Shown one piece after another: positions 8,109-17,918 of a stretch of DNA of 64,000 nt. Source of the DNA: an uncultured Clostridia bacterium (GTDB lineage Bacteria; Bacillota; Clostridia; Christensenellales; Borkfalkiaceae); contig CAKQQQ010000004.1 of the NCBI GenBank assembly GCA_934271065.1, forward strand, positions 101,251 to 165,250, written 5' to 3'. The translations under genes were made by a program, and so were the position numbers. The number at the start of each line of letters is the position of its first letter. Position 1 is the stretch's first letter. The notes below the pieces were generated by a model. That model was given only the letters and a program-made list of their open reading frames with translations. It had not been told where the DNA came from and searched no databases.

Positions 8109-10166
8109 ATGAGAAAGATAAATAAGATTTTAATACCTTTGCTCGCGCTCACGATGGGGCTTACGTCTTTCGCGGGCTGCAAAGGCGGCAAAAACGAAGC
8201 GAAAGGCACGGTCAACGACGTTGCCGACCATAAAGTTACGCAAGGCACGCTTCACGAAGTGAAAGTCGACTATTCCGCGCCCGTCGCCGATTTCGTAAAG
8301 GGCGGCAAAAGCGATTACAAGATAGTCGTTGCGGATAAATACGCCAAAGCGGGCGCGTTTCTCGCGAAACACGTCGCGGCGGCGACCGGCGCGCAACTCG
8401 CGGTGGACTATTCGGGCAGTTGCGTTCCGTCGTCGGGCAAGTATATAATTCTCGGCGACAATCACGATATGGAAACCTACTCGTTCACGATGCCGTCGAG
8501 AGCCGAACTCGGCTCGGCGGGGTACTATATCGAGACGGTCAAAGACGACGCGTTCATTTCGTTTTATACCGCACACGGCGCGCAGATGGGCGTTCTGGCG
8601 TTTATGCGCGAAGTCATCGGCTACGATATGCTTTCGGAAGATTTGGTTATATACGAAAGAGACGGCGAAAAGTTACCGTCGATGAAAATCAAAGAACGCC
8701 CCGATTACGAGTTCAGAGTCGTCAACAACAAACTCGGCGAAGAAGCGACTTACGGAATGGGTTTTACCACCGCAAGCACTATGCTTTCGACTTCTCCCAA
8801 CGGCTCGGTGCATAATATGTACGACTTCTTCACCGAAGAAGATTTCAAAAAACACCCCGAATGGTTTTCGGCGGGCGCGTTAAAGACGGTGGAAGGCGAT
8901 CCCGGTTATATAGGTCAGCCCTGCTTTACCGCAGGCGGCAACGCCGAGTCTTACGCGCTTATGACCAAGACCGTCGCAAACAAGATATTCGAACTTATCA
9001 AGGATCGCCCCAACGACAACAACGTGCGTATATCGCCCAACGACGTTACGGGCGGCAATATGGTCGCGAGATGTACCTGCAAGGCTTGCGAAGCGTCGTT
9101 CAAGCACTACGGCACGGTTTCGGGATCTATGCTTGCGTTTACCAACGACGTGGCGAAAATTCTCAACGCGAGAGTTGCGGAGCAACTTCCCGACAGAAAG
9201 ATAAACCTTATCGCGCTGGTATACGGCAAGGGCATCAACGCGCCCGTGCAGTTGGATAACGGCAAGTACGTTTTCGACGAGAACGGCAAGGGCGTGCCGA
9301 CAACCCGTTACGACTTCGACGAAGAAGGTAACGGAACGCCCGCGAAAGACGAGAACGGCAAAGAAATAAAACTCGTCTGCGAAGAAGGCGTCGGCTGGGA
9401 ATACGCTCCTTCGGGCGCGAACTGGATACACTCGTTCTACGATAAAGAAAACGCGTCTTACGCGCAGACCGTGAACGCGTGGTCGGGCCTTGGCGGCGAC
9501 CTGTACGTCTGGGCGTACGAAATAAACTATCACGCGTACTTCTATCCGTATAACAACTACGACGTGATAATCGAGAATTTCAGATATTATAAAGAACACG
9601 GCGGCAACTACATTTACCCCGAAGGCACGTTTGAAAACTTAAACGCGCCCGCGTTCGCCAAATTCAGAGACTATCTCGACGCGAAAGCGATGTTCGACGT
9701 CAACTCGGACTACGCCGCGCTCAAAGACAAATATTTCAAGCACTATTTCGGACCTGCCGAACGGAATATGCGTACATTCCTTGAACTCGTACAGAAAAAC
9801 CTGTACGCGAAAGAAGGCGTAACGGGCGGACTCGTTCAGGACGAAGCCCTGCTTAAAGAAGAAGTATGGCCGTTCGGTTTCGTACTTCAATTAAACGGAC
9901 TTATCGAAGATTCTTACGCGATTATCGAGAATTATAAAACCAAACTCGACGAAAGCAGATACGAAGCGTATAAAAAGCACCTGCTTATAGAATCGCTCTT
10001 CCCGAGACTTGTATTCTGCACGACTTACGCCAACGAATTCAACGCGGAAACGCTTACCGCTATGCGCAGGTCGTTCAAAGACGACTTCGTCGCGCTCGGC
10101 AACGTAACGCATAAAGAACACTTCACGGCGGCGGAAATTCTCTTCCCCGAATGGAATCTCGATTAA
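8109..10166 (+). CDS. DUF4838-family surface lipoprotein
   Basis: A 685-residue lipoprotein: the signal peptide ends in SFAGC (C23). The N-terminal third resembles the GH67/GH84-type N-terminal alpha/beta domain (YIILGDNHD...GYYIET). The remainder is the DUF4838 fold, with KKHPEWFSAG, NDVTGGNMVARCTCKACE and WAYEINYHAYFYPYNNYDVIIEN. DUF4838 proteins sit in polysaccharide loci and are suspected glycoside hydrolases; no catalytic mechanism is settled. The CTCKAC cluster could bind metal. An inserted acidic segment near residues 380-425 repeats ENGK-type turns. Confidence 0.8.
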   Translation: MRKINKILIPLLALTMGLTSFAGCKGGKNEAKGTVNDVADHKVTQGTLHEVKVDYSAPVADFVKGGKSDYKIVVADKYAKAGAFLAKHVAAATGAQLAVDYSGSCVPSSGKYIILGDNHDMETYSFTMPSRAELGSAGYYIETVKDDAFISFYTAHGAQMGVLAFMREVIGYDMLSEDLVIYERDGEKLPSMKIKERPDYEFRVVNNKLGEEATYGMGFTTASTMLSTSPNGSVHNMYDFFTEEDFKKHPEWFSAGALKTVEGDPGYIGQPCFTAGGNAESYALMTKTVANKIFELIKDRPNDNNVRISPNDVTGGNMVARCTCKACEASFKHYGTVSGSMLAFTNDVAKILNARVAEQLPDRKINLIALVYGKGINAPVQLDNGKYVFDENGKGVPTTRYDFDEEGNGTPAKDENGKEIKLVCEEGVGWEYAPSGANWIHSFYDKENASYAQTVNAWSGLGGDLYVWAYEINYHAYFYPYNNYDVIIENFRYYKEHGGNYIYPEGTFENLNAPAFAKFRDYLDAKAMFDVNSDYAALKDKYFKHYFGPAERNMRTFLELVQKNLYAKEGVTGGLVQDEALLKEEVWPFGFVLQLNGLIEDSYAIIENYKTKLDESRYEAYKKHLLIESLFPRLVFCTTYANEFNAETLTAMRRSFKDDFVALGNVTHKEHFTAAEILFPEWNLD

Positions 10167-10179
10167 GGGGGTAAAACTG

Positions 10180-13100
10180 ATGAAAAAGAAATTACTCGTA
10201 ATTCTTTTATCGTGTATAGCGGCGGTTTCGCTCCTTTTCGCGGTGGGTTGTAACGGCTGCGAGAAAAAGAAATCGGACGGCGGCGCGGTTATAGAAATAG
10301 CCGACCTTGTCACGATCGAAGAGTTTGAAAGCAAAACGCTTTCGGCGTTCGTAGAAGGCGGCGCGGGCAAAATCTACTGGTCGTCTTCCGACGAAAGCGT
10401 CGTAACCGTAGACGAAACGGGTACGGTATACGGCGTCAAGGTCGGCGAAGCGACGGTTACGGCGGCGATAGGCAAAGCGAAAGGCGTATGCAAAGTCGTG
10501 GTCGAAAAGACGAGCAACGCGCCGAGAATAGAAGTCAACCGCGATATAACCGTAGAAATCGGCGACGAATACGTCGGCGAAGCGAAGACGGTATGGAACG
10601 GCGAAGAAGTCGCCGACGCGGAATACGAATTTATCGCCGAAGACGCCGCGCAGACGGTGTGTTCGATAACTAAAGGCGAGCGCGGCAAGTTTACGCTCGA
10701 CGCGAAGAAAGAAGGCTCGGCTACGTTCGTGGCGGTAACTTCTCTTCACGGGTACACGGTCAGCCGCAAAATAACCGTAACCGTAATAGGCAAAAAGGCG
10801 AGCGTCGTTCCTTCGGGCGAAAATCTCGTCGCGACGGATAAAGGCTATAAGACCGAAGTCTGGACGGGCGAAGAAAGCGGACCTACCGAAACCGTGATAA
10901 AGATAGACGTATACGACGGCGGAACTCGCGTCGAAAACGCGGATATTGCGTGGGATTATAACTCCGAATACTGCGATTACGATCCGTTCGTCGCCAAGTT
11001 CGAGAAAGTCGGCAACGGCGAGTACAGAGTGAGAAAAGTCGCGCCGGGCTATACCGACATAACGGGCAGATACACGTCCGAAAGCGGCGAAATCACCGAA
11101 ATAAGAATAGAAATGGTCGTCAACAAGGCGCAGGTAATCGTCGAAGACTATCATCCCGTAATCGAGACGCAAAAACCCGTCGCGCTGACCTTCCCCGCGT
11201 CCGTCAAAGAGACGATCGAAGACGTTTCTTACGACGGAATAAGCGTGCTTAAATCGGCAAGCGGAAAGAGCGTGGAACTCGACGGCGAAGCGTTCCCCAA
11301 GACCGCCGCCAAACTCGGCGAAGACAAACGCTTCCGCGTAACCACCGAAAATTACGACTATTATTTCGACGCGGACGTATACACTTATATAATAAAGACG
11401 AAAGCCGATCTCGATAAATTCGGCGCGACGGCGAAGAGTTGCGGCGACTTTACCAAGACGGGCGCGCTCGACGGATACTTCGTTCTCGGCGCGGATATAG
11501 ACTACGACGGAATTTTCACGTCGATCACCGATACCGACGAAATCTATACGGTCGTCAACCCCAAGGGCGGGCTTTGGACGGATTCTTCCAAATACGGTTT
11601 CAAGGGAGTGTTCGACGGTAAAGGTCACGTCGTTAAAGGAATGACTATAAAGGCGATATTCACTAACGGCTCGGGCGGTTTCGTCGGTTGCCTGAACACC
11701 GTCGGAATAATTAAAAACGTCTCGTTCACGGACGCGGGCGTTTACGAGAACAACGGCTTTATCTGTTCTTACGGCGGCGGACTTATCGAAAACGTAGAAA
11801 TCGTTTTCTCGAAGGTGGGTTACGGATTCCCGACGCGCGATCTCGACAAGACCAGCGCAAGGAAAATGGGTGCGTTCTTCTCGTTCAACGCGAGCGCGAC
11901 CGCTACGGTCAGGAACTGCGTGGTAGACGCGGCTCGTGCGGAAATCGCGTATAAGAAAGGCGCGGTGGGCAATATCGCGCTCGGTACGTCTGGCGGTAAG
12001 GTAGAAAACCTTATCGTAGTGGGCGGCGCGGAAGAATACGCCGACTGTTTCGGTACTAATGCGTATGCGTTTACTTACGCCGAACTCGTCAAAAGCGGCG
12101 CGTGCCGCGCGGCGGTGTCCGCGCTCGGCGACGAATGGGCGAGCGTAAACGGAATACCCTTCCTTAAAGCGCGTCTCGATACCGTCGGCAAAGACGATCC
12201 GATAGCGTTCGTGTCCGACGCGGACGAAGTTTACGCCGGCAACAGAATAACCCTTAAACTCAACAACAGATACGCGTACGCCGAATCTACGGAACTTCCC
12301 GACGGCGCGACGCTTGCGGGCGATATGCTCGTACTTTCAGAATCGGTCAAAAGCGGAACGGCGACGTTCAAAGCGACTTCGCTTCTCAACGGCACTACCG
12401 TCACGAGAACCGTTACCATAAACGCGGCTAAACCCGCCGACGTAACGCAGACTTCGCGGATAATCTTACCCGCGCAGGACGGGGCTGAAATCGATCTCTC
12501 GTTCGCGTCGAGCGTTCTCGGCGACTCGGCAACGCTGTATATCTCCGACGAAGACGGCGACGTATATCTCGGCAACGCGCCCGTGCTTGCGGGCAAGGTC
12601 AGCGTGAACGCGAGCGCGCTTAAAGACAAACTCGGCGACAGAACGCTCGTTGCGTACACTAGAAAAACGGGCGAATGTAAACGCATAACGGCGACCGTTA
12701 AGACGGTTACCAAAGTATTGACTACCGCAGACGACGTTCTCGACGCGTTCAGAAACGACGTTACGGGCGGATATTATCTGCTCGGCGGAGACGTGGATAT
12801 GTCGGTAAAAGGCAATATCGCTTCGAGAGACAAAACCACCGAATTTAACGGCACGTTCGACGGCGACGGATATAAGATTAAGAATATGCTTATAACGGAC
12901 AACGCATCCGCTGCGCTCGTCTACACTCTCGGCGCGAAAGGCGTGGTAAAGAACGTCTCGTTCGACGGGCTTAAACTCGGCGGACTCGGCGGACTTTTCC
13001 AAAGCACGCGCGGCAGAATGGAAAACGTCGAAATCCGCGTGGCGGACTTCGGTATAAGACCAAACGGCTCGTTCGAGTGGTTGTGGAGCGGCTCGTATAT

Positions 13101-13476
13101 AATCTATCATATAAGCGAAGATGCGGTTATTAAAAATCTCAAAGTAGACGTTTCGGCGATAGCGGGGCGGCTTAAAACCAAAGAAGTTACCGACAACGCG
13201 GACTATTACGCGCTGATGGAATTTGACGGAATGTGCGATATAGACGGATTCGTGATGAACGGGCTTGCGAAGGAGTGGAAGAACCACGCGATAAGGATAA
13301 GGACGTACGGCGGCAATAAGTACAATAACGGTTGCGACGGTAAGGTTGCGGGCGTGTTCGTAACTTACGACGACGGCGGCGACAACGGCGCAGCGTTCCC
13401 CGTGGCCGGTTGGAGCGGCGATTACTGGACGGTAGATTCCGCCGCGAAGACCGTGGTATGGAAGAATAAAGCCTGA
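10180..13476 (+). CDS. Lipoprotein with BIG2 domain and beta-helix-like repeats
   Basis: A 1098-residue surface lipoprotein (signal peptide to FAVGC, C25). Residues about 40-110 form a bacterial Ig-like BIG2 domain (WSSSDESVVTVDETGTVYGVKVGEATVT). Two separated regions, about 400-610 and 850-1070, each carry FDGKGHVVKGM / FDGDGYKIKNM followed by GxxKNVSF and GxxENVEI. These are short beta-strand rungs like GLUG or pectate-lyase-type parallel beta-helices. A further Ig-like stretch lies near 680-750. No catalytic residues could be assigned. The same beta-helix module recurs in the phosphatase encoded next. Confidence 0.75.
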   Translation: MKKKLLVILLSCIAAVSLLFAVGCNGCEKKKSDGGAVIEIADLVTIEEFESKTLSAFVEGGAGKIYWSSSDESVVTVDETGTVYGVKVGEATVTAAIGKAKGVCKVVVEKTSNAPRIEVNRDITVEIGDEYVGEAKTVWNGEEVADAEYEFIAEDAAQTVCSITKGERGKFTLDAKKEGSATFVAVTSLHGYTVSRKITVTVIGKKASVVPSGENLVATDKGYKTEVWTGEESGPTETVIKIDVYDGGTRVENADIAWDYNSEYCDYDPFVAKFEKVGNGEYRVRKVAPGYTDITGRYTSESGEITEIRIEMVVNKAQVIVEDYHPVIETQKPVALTFPASVKETIEDVSYDGISVLKSASGKSVELDGEAFPKTAAKLGEDKRFRVTTENYDYYFDADVYTYIIKTKADLDKFGATAKSCGDFTKTGALDGYFVLGADIDYDGIFTSITDTDEIYTVVNPKGGLWTDSSKYGFKGVFDGKGHVVKGMTIKAIFTNGSGGFVGCLNTVGIIKNVSFTDAGVYENNGFICSYGGGLIENVEIVFSKVGYGFPTRDLDKTSARKMGAFFSFNASATATVRNCVVDAARAEIAYKKGAVGNIALGTSGGKVENLIVVGGAEEYADCFGTNAYAFTYAELVKSGACRAAVSALGDEWASVNGIPFLKARLDTVGKDDPIAFVSDADEVYAGNRITLKLNNRYAYAESTELPDGATLAGDMLVLSESVKSGTATFKATSLLNGTTVTRTVTINAAKPADVTQTSRIILPAQDGAEIDLSFASSVLGDSATLYISDEDGDVYLGNAPVLAGKVSVNASALKDKLGDRTLVAYTRKTGECKRITATVKTVTKVLTTADDVLDAFRNDVTGGYYLLGGDVDMSVKGNIASRDKTTEFNGTFDGDGYKIKNMLITDNASAALVYTLGAKGVVKNVSFDGLKLGGLGGLFQSTRGRMENVEIRVADFGIRPNGSFEWLWSGSYIIYHISEDAVIKNLKVDVSAIAGRLKTKEVTDNADYYALMEFDGMCDIDGFVMNGLAKEWKNHAIRIRTYGGNKYNNGCDGKVAGVFVTYDDGGDNGAAFPVAGWSGDYWTVDSAAKTVVWKNKA

Positions 13477-13477
13477 T

Positions 13478-13525
13478 TTATCGCGTAGGGGCGTTTCTTA
13501 ACCGCGATAAGCGGAATTTAAGAAA
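13478..13525 (+). promoter_or_regulatory. Interleaved inverted repeats, possible H-type pseudoknot
   Basis: TTATCGCG (13478-13485) pairs with CGCGATAA (13503-13510), and TTTCTTAA (13494-13501) pairs with TTAAGAAA (13518-13525). The two 8-bp stems interleave, giving loops of 8, 1 and 7 bases. This is pseudoknot topology, or two mutually exclusive hairpins. It begins 1 base after the upstream stop codon and ends 35 bases before the next start. Confidence 0.45.
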
Positions 13526-13559
13526 AACTCTTCACGCTTTGGCGTTCAAGGAGAAAAAG

Positions 13560-15887
13560 ATGACTAATAAACCCTTAAAAACAACGATATGCGTAATACT
13601 CGCGACGATAGGCGTACTTTCTCTCGCGCTGTTTACGTCGTGCGGCGGTAAAGGAAACGGCAAGAAACCGTCCGGCGGCGGAGAAACGCCCGTTCCGCCG
13701 ACGGAAACGTTCGAGTTTACCGATCACGTTTACGATATATACACCGCCGACGCAACGGCGCGCGGATTCGTGAGCCTTGCTACCGAGCAGGAACAATTCG
13801 AGTATATGCAGGCTTACGGCAACACCAACCACGACGCGCAGGCGAAAGTAACTCTTAGCGTCGACAGGGGCGTCGCGCCGTATACGGTAAAGATAGCGGA
13901 TAACACCGATCTTAAAAACGCGTACGAACTGCAATTCCCCGACAAAAATATATCCGTCGGCGGAGCGTTTGCGCCGTCCGCGACCTATTATTACGAAGTA
14001 ACCGACGCTACGGGCGCGAGAGCGCAACTCGGCACGATTAAGACCGCCGCCGATCCGCTGCGCGTTATAACCGTAGGCGGGGCGAGAAACGTGCGCGATC
14101 TCGGCGGCTGGAAAACCGTCGACGGGTATACCGTAAGATACGGAATGCTCTATCGCGGCGCGAAACTCAACGATATAAACGACGGCGGAAAGCAAACCCT
14201 TGCGCGCGAACTCAAAGTGAAAACCGAACTCGACCTGCGCCAGAGCAGCGAGACGGAAGGTCAGACGGGTTGCGCTTTCGACGGCGAATATAAACTTATC
14301 AATATAACTCAGTACGACCTTGCGCTTAACGACGCGAACTCCAAGTCGGGCTTCAAGAAGATAATCGAACTGCTTGCCGACGAGAGCAATTACCCCGTTT
14401 ACTTCCATTGCAGGGCGGGCGCGGACAGAACGGGTACGCTCGCGTACCTTATCAACGGGCTTCTCGGCGTAAGTTACGAAGACCTTACCAAAGACTTCGA
14501 ACTCACTTCGTTCGGCGGGCAGGGGCTGAGACTGCGCAGCGATATCGTTACCGACGAAAACGGCAAACCCACGGGCTACGGCGAAACGGGCGTTTACTAT
14601 TCGGTAACGGGCAAGAACCATATAGCGTGGGGCAAAATGCACGCCGATATGCTTGCCAAGTACCCCGAAGAAAAAACTCTTTCGGCGGTAATAGAAAAAT
14701 ATCTCGTGAACGAGTGCGGTGTGGCGGCGGAAACGCTCGACAAGTTAAGAGTTTTACTGCTCGGCTTGCAACCCGACTCTTCTCTGCCGCAGGCGAAAGA
14801 AGCGACTTGCGACGAAGACGGCGCGCTTGCGTATAAATACGGCGACAGAGTGATAACCGTTCCCGTTGCGTCAAAAGGTCATAAGATAGTAATCGAAGGC
14901 GAAGGCGAAAACGCCGCGGCGCGTTGCGAAAATTGCGACAAACTCAACTCCGCCGAATATAAATATTACGCGGACAAGGCGGACGTTGCGTCGGGCTTTA
15001 ACTTCCCCGCCATAGACGGAACGCCCGAACCCGTAAAAGACGTATACGGCAAACCCGCCGATATGGTAGGCAAAACCGTAAAACTCGATAAGAGCGACGT
15101 CGGCGACGAGCCTAAATATCTCATCGTCGAGTACAAAGACGGTACGCTTGCGGTCGTAGGCTTCAAGGTATGGACGAAGATAGTTAAAAAGGAAGCCGAT
15201 CTTAAAGAGATCAACGCTAACGCGACCGTCGATTCCGTTAAAAACACGGTAAAGGCGCACGTTCTTATCGCTAACGACGTAACCCTTACTTACGCCTGGA
15301 CGAAAGGCTTCACGATCGGCTCGGGTATGTCGGGCTACGCGTTCGAAGGCGTTATAGACGGAAACGGGCATACTATATCGGGCTTTAAGACTGAATCGGG
15401 CGGCGCGCTCGTGAACAGGCTCGGCAAAGACGGGGTTATCAGAAACCTTACGCTCGCAGGCGAAGCGGTAAAGAGCGGCGCGCAATTTCTCGTCGCCAAC
15501 ACGGACGGCGGATTGATTGAAAACGTAACCGTCAGATGCAAACTCGGCGAACAAAAGCAGACGGAAGCGAACTCCGCGCTTTTAGGCAATATAGGCGGAG
15601 ACAAGTCGGACGTAATCACGCTTAAAAACGTAGTCGTGATAGAACCGTCCGCTAAGATAATCTCCGTAAGGCGCGACCGTTCGAGCGCGCTCGGCAGAGC
15701 GGTTACGGATATAAGCGGCAAAATCGTGACGGACGGACTTATAGTCGTCGGCGTTAAGCCCTTACTCGTCGGCGCGGACGGACACGCGTACCAGAATTTC
15801 GCGACGCTTTCGGCGTATCTCGGCGAGAAAAATCTCGTCGGCGCGGAATATTACGACACCGTAGACGCTTACGAAGCCATAAATTAA
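13560..15887 (+). CDS. Secreted tyrosine-protein phosphatase lipoprotein with beta-helix tail
   Basis: A 775-residue lipoprotein. ATG 13560 follows AAGGAG and starts a signal peptide ending LFTSC. After a fibronectin-like region (about 50-160), residues 165-400 form a Tyr-phosphatase family 3 domain: VGGARNVRDLGGWKT, then the active site HCRAGADRTG with C284 and R290 (CX5R), then GQGLRLRSD. The C-terminal 250 residues carry the FEGVIDGNGHTISGF beta-helix-like module shared with the preceding gene. The family removes phosphate from phosphotyrosine, phosphoinositides or other phosphomonoesters. An extracellular, membrane-tethered form in a sugar locus suggests a phosphorylated glycan or a host or self surface target. 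Confidence 0.85.
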   Translation: MTNKPLKTTICVILATIGVLSLALFTSCGGKGNGKKPSGGGETPVPPTETFEFTDHVYDIYTADATARGFVSLATEQEQFEYMQAYGNTNHDAQAKVTLSVDRGVAPYTVKIADNTDLKNAYELQFPDKNISVGGAFAPSATYYYEVTDATGARAQLGTIKTAADPLRVITVGGARNVRDLGGWKTVDGYTVRYGMLYRGAKLNDINDGGKQTLARELKVKTELDLRQSSETEGQTGCAFDGEYKLINITQYDLALNDANSKSGFKKIIELLADESNYPVYFHCRAGADRTGTLAYLINGLLGVSYEDLTKDFELTSFGGQGLRLRSDIVTDENGKPTGYGETGVYYSVTGKNHIAWGKMHADMLAKYPEEKTLSAVIEKYLVNECGVAAETLDKLRVLLLGLQPDSSLPQAKEATCDEDGALAYKYGDRVITVPVASKGHKIVIEGEGENAAARCENCDKLNSAEYKYYADKADVASGFNFPAIDGTPEPVKDVYGKPADMVGKTVKLDKSDVGDEPKYLIVEYKDGTLAVVGFKVWTKIVKKEADLKEINANATVDSVKNTVKAHVLIANDVTLTYAWTKGFTIGSGMSGYAFEGVIDGNGHTISGFKTESGGALVNRLGKDGVIRNLTLAGEAVKSGAQFLVANTDGGLIENVTVRCKLGEQKQTEANSALLGNIGGDKSDVITLKNVVVIEPSAKIISVRRDRSSALGRAVTDISGKIVTDGLIVVGVKPLLVGADGHAYQNFATLSAYLGEKNLVGAEYYDTVDAYEAIN

Positions 15888-15924
15888 CGAATAACGCAAA
15901 AATTTGCGATATCGGGAGGTAAAT

Positions 15925-17883
15925 ATGAGAAAAATTATCAGAATTTTAACCATCGCGCTCGGTCTTTCGCTCGCGCTCGGCTTATTCGCCGCGTGTAAGA
16001 AAGCCGAACCGAAGAAGACCACGCTCGAAGCGCCCGCAATCGTCGAAAAGACTTACACGGGCGGGCTGCTTACCGCCGACGTACCCGAAAACGAAGGTTA
16101 CGTCGTAGAAGCGAACGCGGGCGGAACGAACGCAGGCGAATACTCCGTCGTGCTTAAACTTTCGGACGCGAAAAAGTACGAATGGGCTACGCCCGACGCC
16201 GACGACGCCGAAAAACTGACGCTCGTCTTCAAAATCAACAAAGCCGCAGACGCGATCAACGGTCTCGCCGACTTCAAAACGACGTGCAAAACTCTTCCGT
16301 CGAGCGTGAAAGGCGTATCCGCCGTTTCGGGTTTACCCGTTTCGTATAAGTTTTCCAAAGACGGCGAAAACTGGACGGACGGCATAGAAGAAAACGAACT
16401 CGTAGCGGGCGCGGAGTTTTTCGTTAAAGCGTACACCGCGGGCAACGAAAACTATATCGCCGCCGAAAGCGGAAAGGTAAAGATGACCGTCAACCATAAA
16501 TACGGCTCGGTTACGAAAATCTCGCGCGGCGTTTACGAAATCAAGTGCGCGTGCGGAACTAAGAAAGACCTTCCGACCGTAACCGCGGCGTTTACGCTCG
16601 ACGGCGCGGAACTCAAGAGTTTCGAAGTGCCTTACGGCTCGGTCCTTACCCGCGAACAAATCAACGAAGTTATCGCTCTTGCCGAAAAAGACACCGATCG
16701 TAAAGTAACCGACGTAGGTTACGACGTCGACGCCGAAAACGACGAAGACGTGGAATTGTTCGACAACGTCACGATAGAAGTCAAACTCGATTACGGCGCG
16801 CTCGTAGACGGCTCCGTATTCAAATTGTTCTATTTGTCGACCAGCATAAACCCGTATACGGTCGTAGATACCGAAGTCGCCGCGCCTGCGGGCTTCACGC
16901 GCGTAAACAAAACGGCTCTTAAAAACACGACGAACTACGCGTATTCTTCGGTTGACATTACGGGTTATAAGACCGTATTTTTCGCCGTTAAGACCAACGG
17001 TACTTTCAAACTTGAAACGACTGACGATAATGGCGAGCCTATTTCCAAGGACTATACCGACGGCGGATGGTTGTACTTTACCGTCGCGCGTAACGCCGAC
17101 GGAAAGTTGTGGGACGTAACCGTAACCGACGAAAGCGGTATGGTTATAGCCGAAAGAAAGGGTATGAGCGGCGAAAAGAACGCTCCGGGCGCCTACGTCA
17201 ACGATTCTCTGGGCGCGATTTTATGGGGCAAAGCGGCGAAAGGTTTTTGCTGGAATCTCGCCGAAGGACAATATATGTGGGGAACGGAAGTCCGTGCGGA
17301 CAGAACCGCCGAAGCAAGGGCGGCGAATCGCGGCGATATAATAGCCGACGCCACTTTATTCGATAAAGACAAACTCGACGTAGACGACGTTACCGCTACA
17401 GTCGCCGATATAACGGTTGCAAGCGGATTTAACAAGATCTATAAAAACAAAGATTCCGTTACGACGTTTAACGGGAGAGCGTTATCCGACTACGCGCTTA
17501 CCGCGTATTCCGAAGTCAACTTCGCCGTTATGAGCAACTGGATAATTACCGCCAGTAAATTCAATGCGGCAAGGGGCGAAGGCTATATGAGCTGGATGTA
17601 CTTCAAACTTAAAAACAACGGCGAAACGGACGGTAAGCCGAGTTGGACGGTTACCATAACCGACGAAGGCGGCAACGAATACTATACCGCCACCGTAAAC
17701 GGTCATAACGCCAACTACGTCGCAGACAGTATCGACGATATTCTTTGGGGTATGGGAGACGTTTTCCAGATTAAAAACGGCGTAAGCAGCGACCCCGTAA
17801 TGACCGTTGCCGGCAGAAATATAGGCGCGATGGAAGTATACTGCACGGAAATCCGCGGTACGCTTAAAACCGTCGCCGCTTAA
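15925..17883 (+). CDS. Secreted lipoprotein with two copies of an unrecognised ~150-residue module
   Basis: A 652-residue lipoprotein. ATG 15925 is chosen because GGGAGG lies upstream and the signal peptide ends LFAAC. Residues about 35-110 look like an MBG/YDG-type domain (VEKTYTGGLLTADVP). A small CACG-containing segment follows. Two related modules, about 315-470 and 490-645, then share the pattern GGWLYF / SWMYFKL, W-x-VTVTDE-G, N-A-x-Y-V-x-DS and ILWG. I do not recognise the module; the aromatic-rich strands would suit carbohydrate binding. It is the last secreted gene before uidA. Confidence 0.7.
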   Translation: MRKIIRILTIALGLSLALGLFAACKKAEPKKTTLEAPAIVEKTYTGGLLTADVPENEGYVVEANAGGTNAGEYSVVLKLSDAKKYEWATPDADDAEKLTLVFKINKAADAINGLADFKTTCKTLPSSVKGVSAVSGLPVSYKFSKDGENWTDGIEENELVAGAEFFVKAYTAGNENYIAAESGKVKMTVNHKYGSVTKISRGVYEIKCACGTKKDLPTVTAAFTLDGAELKSFEVPYGSVLTREQINEVIALAEKDTDRKVTDVGYDVDAENDEDVELFDNVTIEVKLDYGALVDGSVFKLFYLSTSINPYTVVDTEVAAPAGFTRVNKTALKNTTNYAYSSVDITGYKTVFFAVKTNGTFKLETTDDNGEPISKDYTDGGWLYFTVARNADGKLWDVTVTDESGMVIAERKGMSGEKNAPGAYVNDSLGAILWGKAAKGFCWNLAEGQYMWGTEVRADRTAEARAANRGDIIADATLFDKDKLDVDDVTATVADITVASGFNKIYKNKDSVTTFNGRALSDYALTAYSEVNFAVMSNWIITASKFNAARGEGYMSWMYFKLKNNGETDGKPSWTVTITDEGGNEYYTATVNGHNANYVADSIDDILWGMGDVFQIKNGVSSDPVMTVAGRNIGAMEVYCTEIRGTLKTVAA

Positions 17884-17918
17884 TCGCCCTACTTTAAGAA
17901 AAAACACGAAGGTAAACT

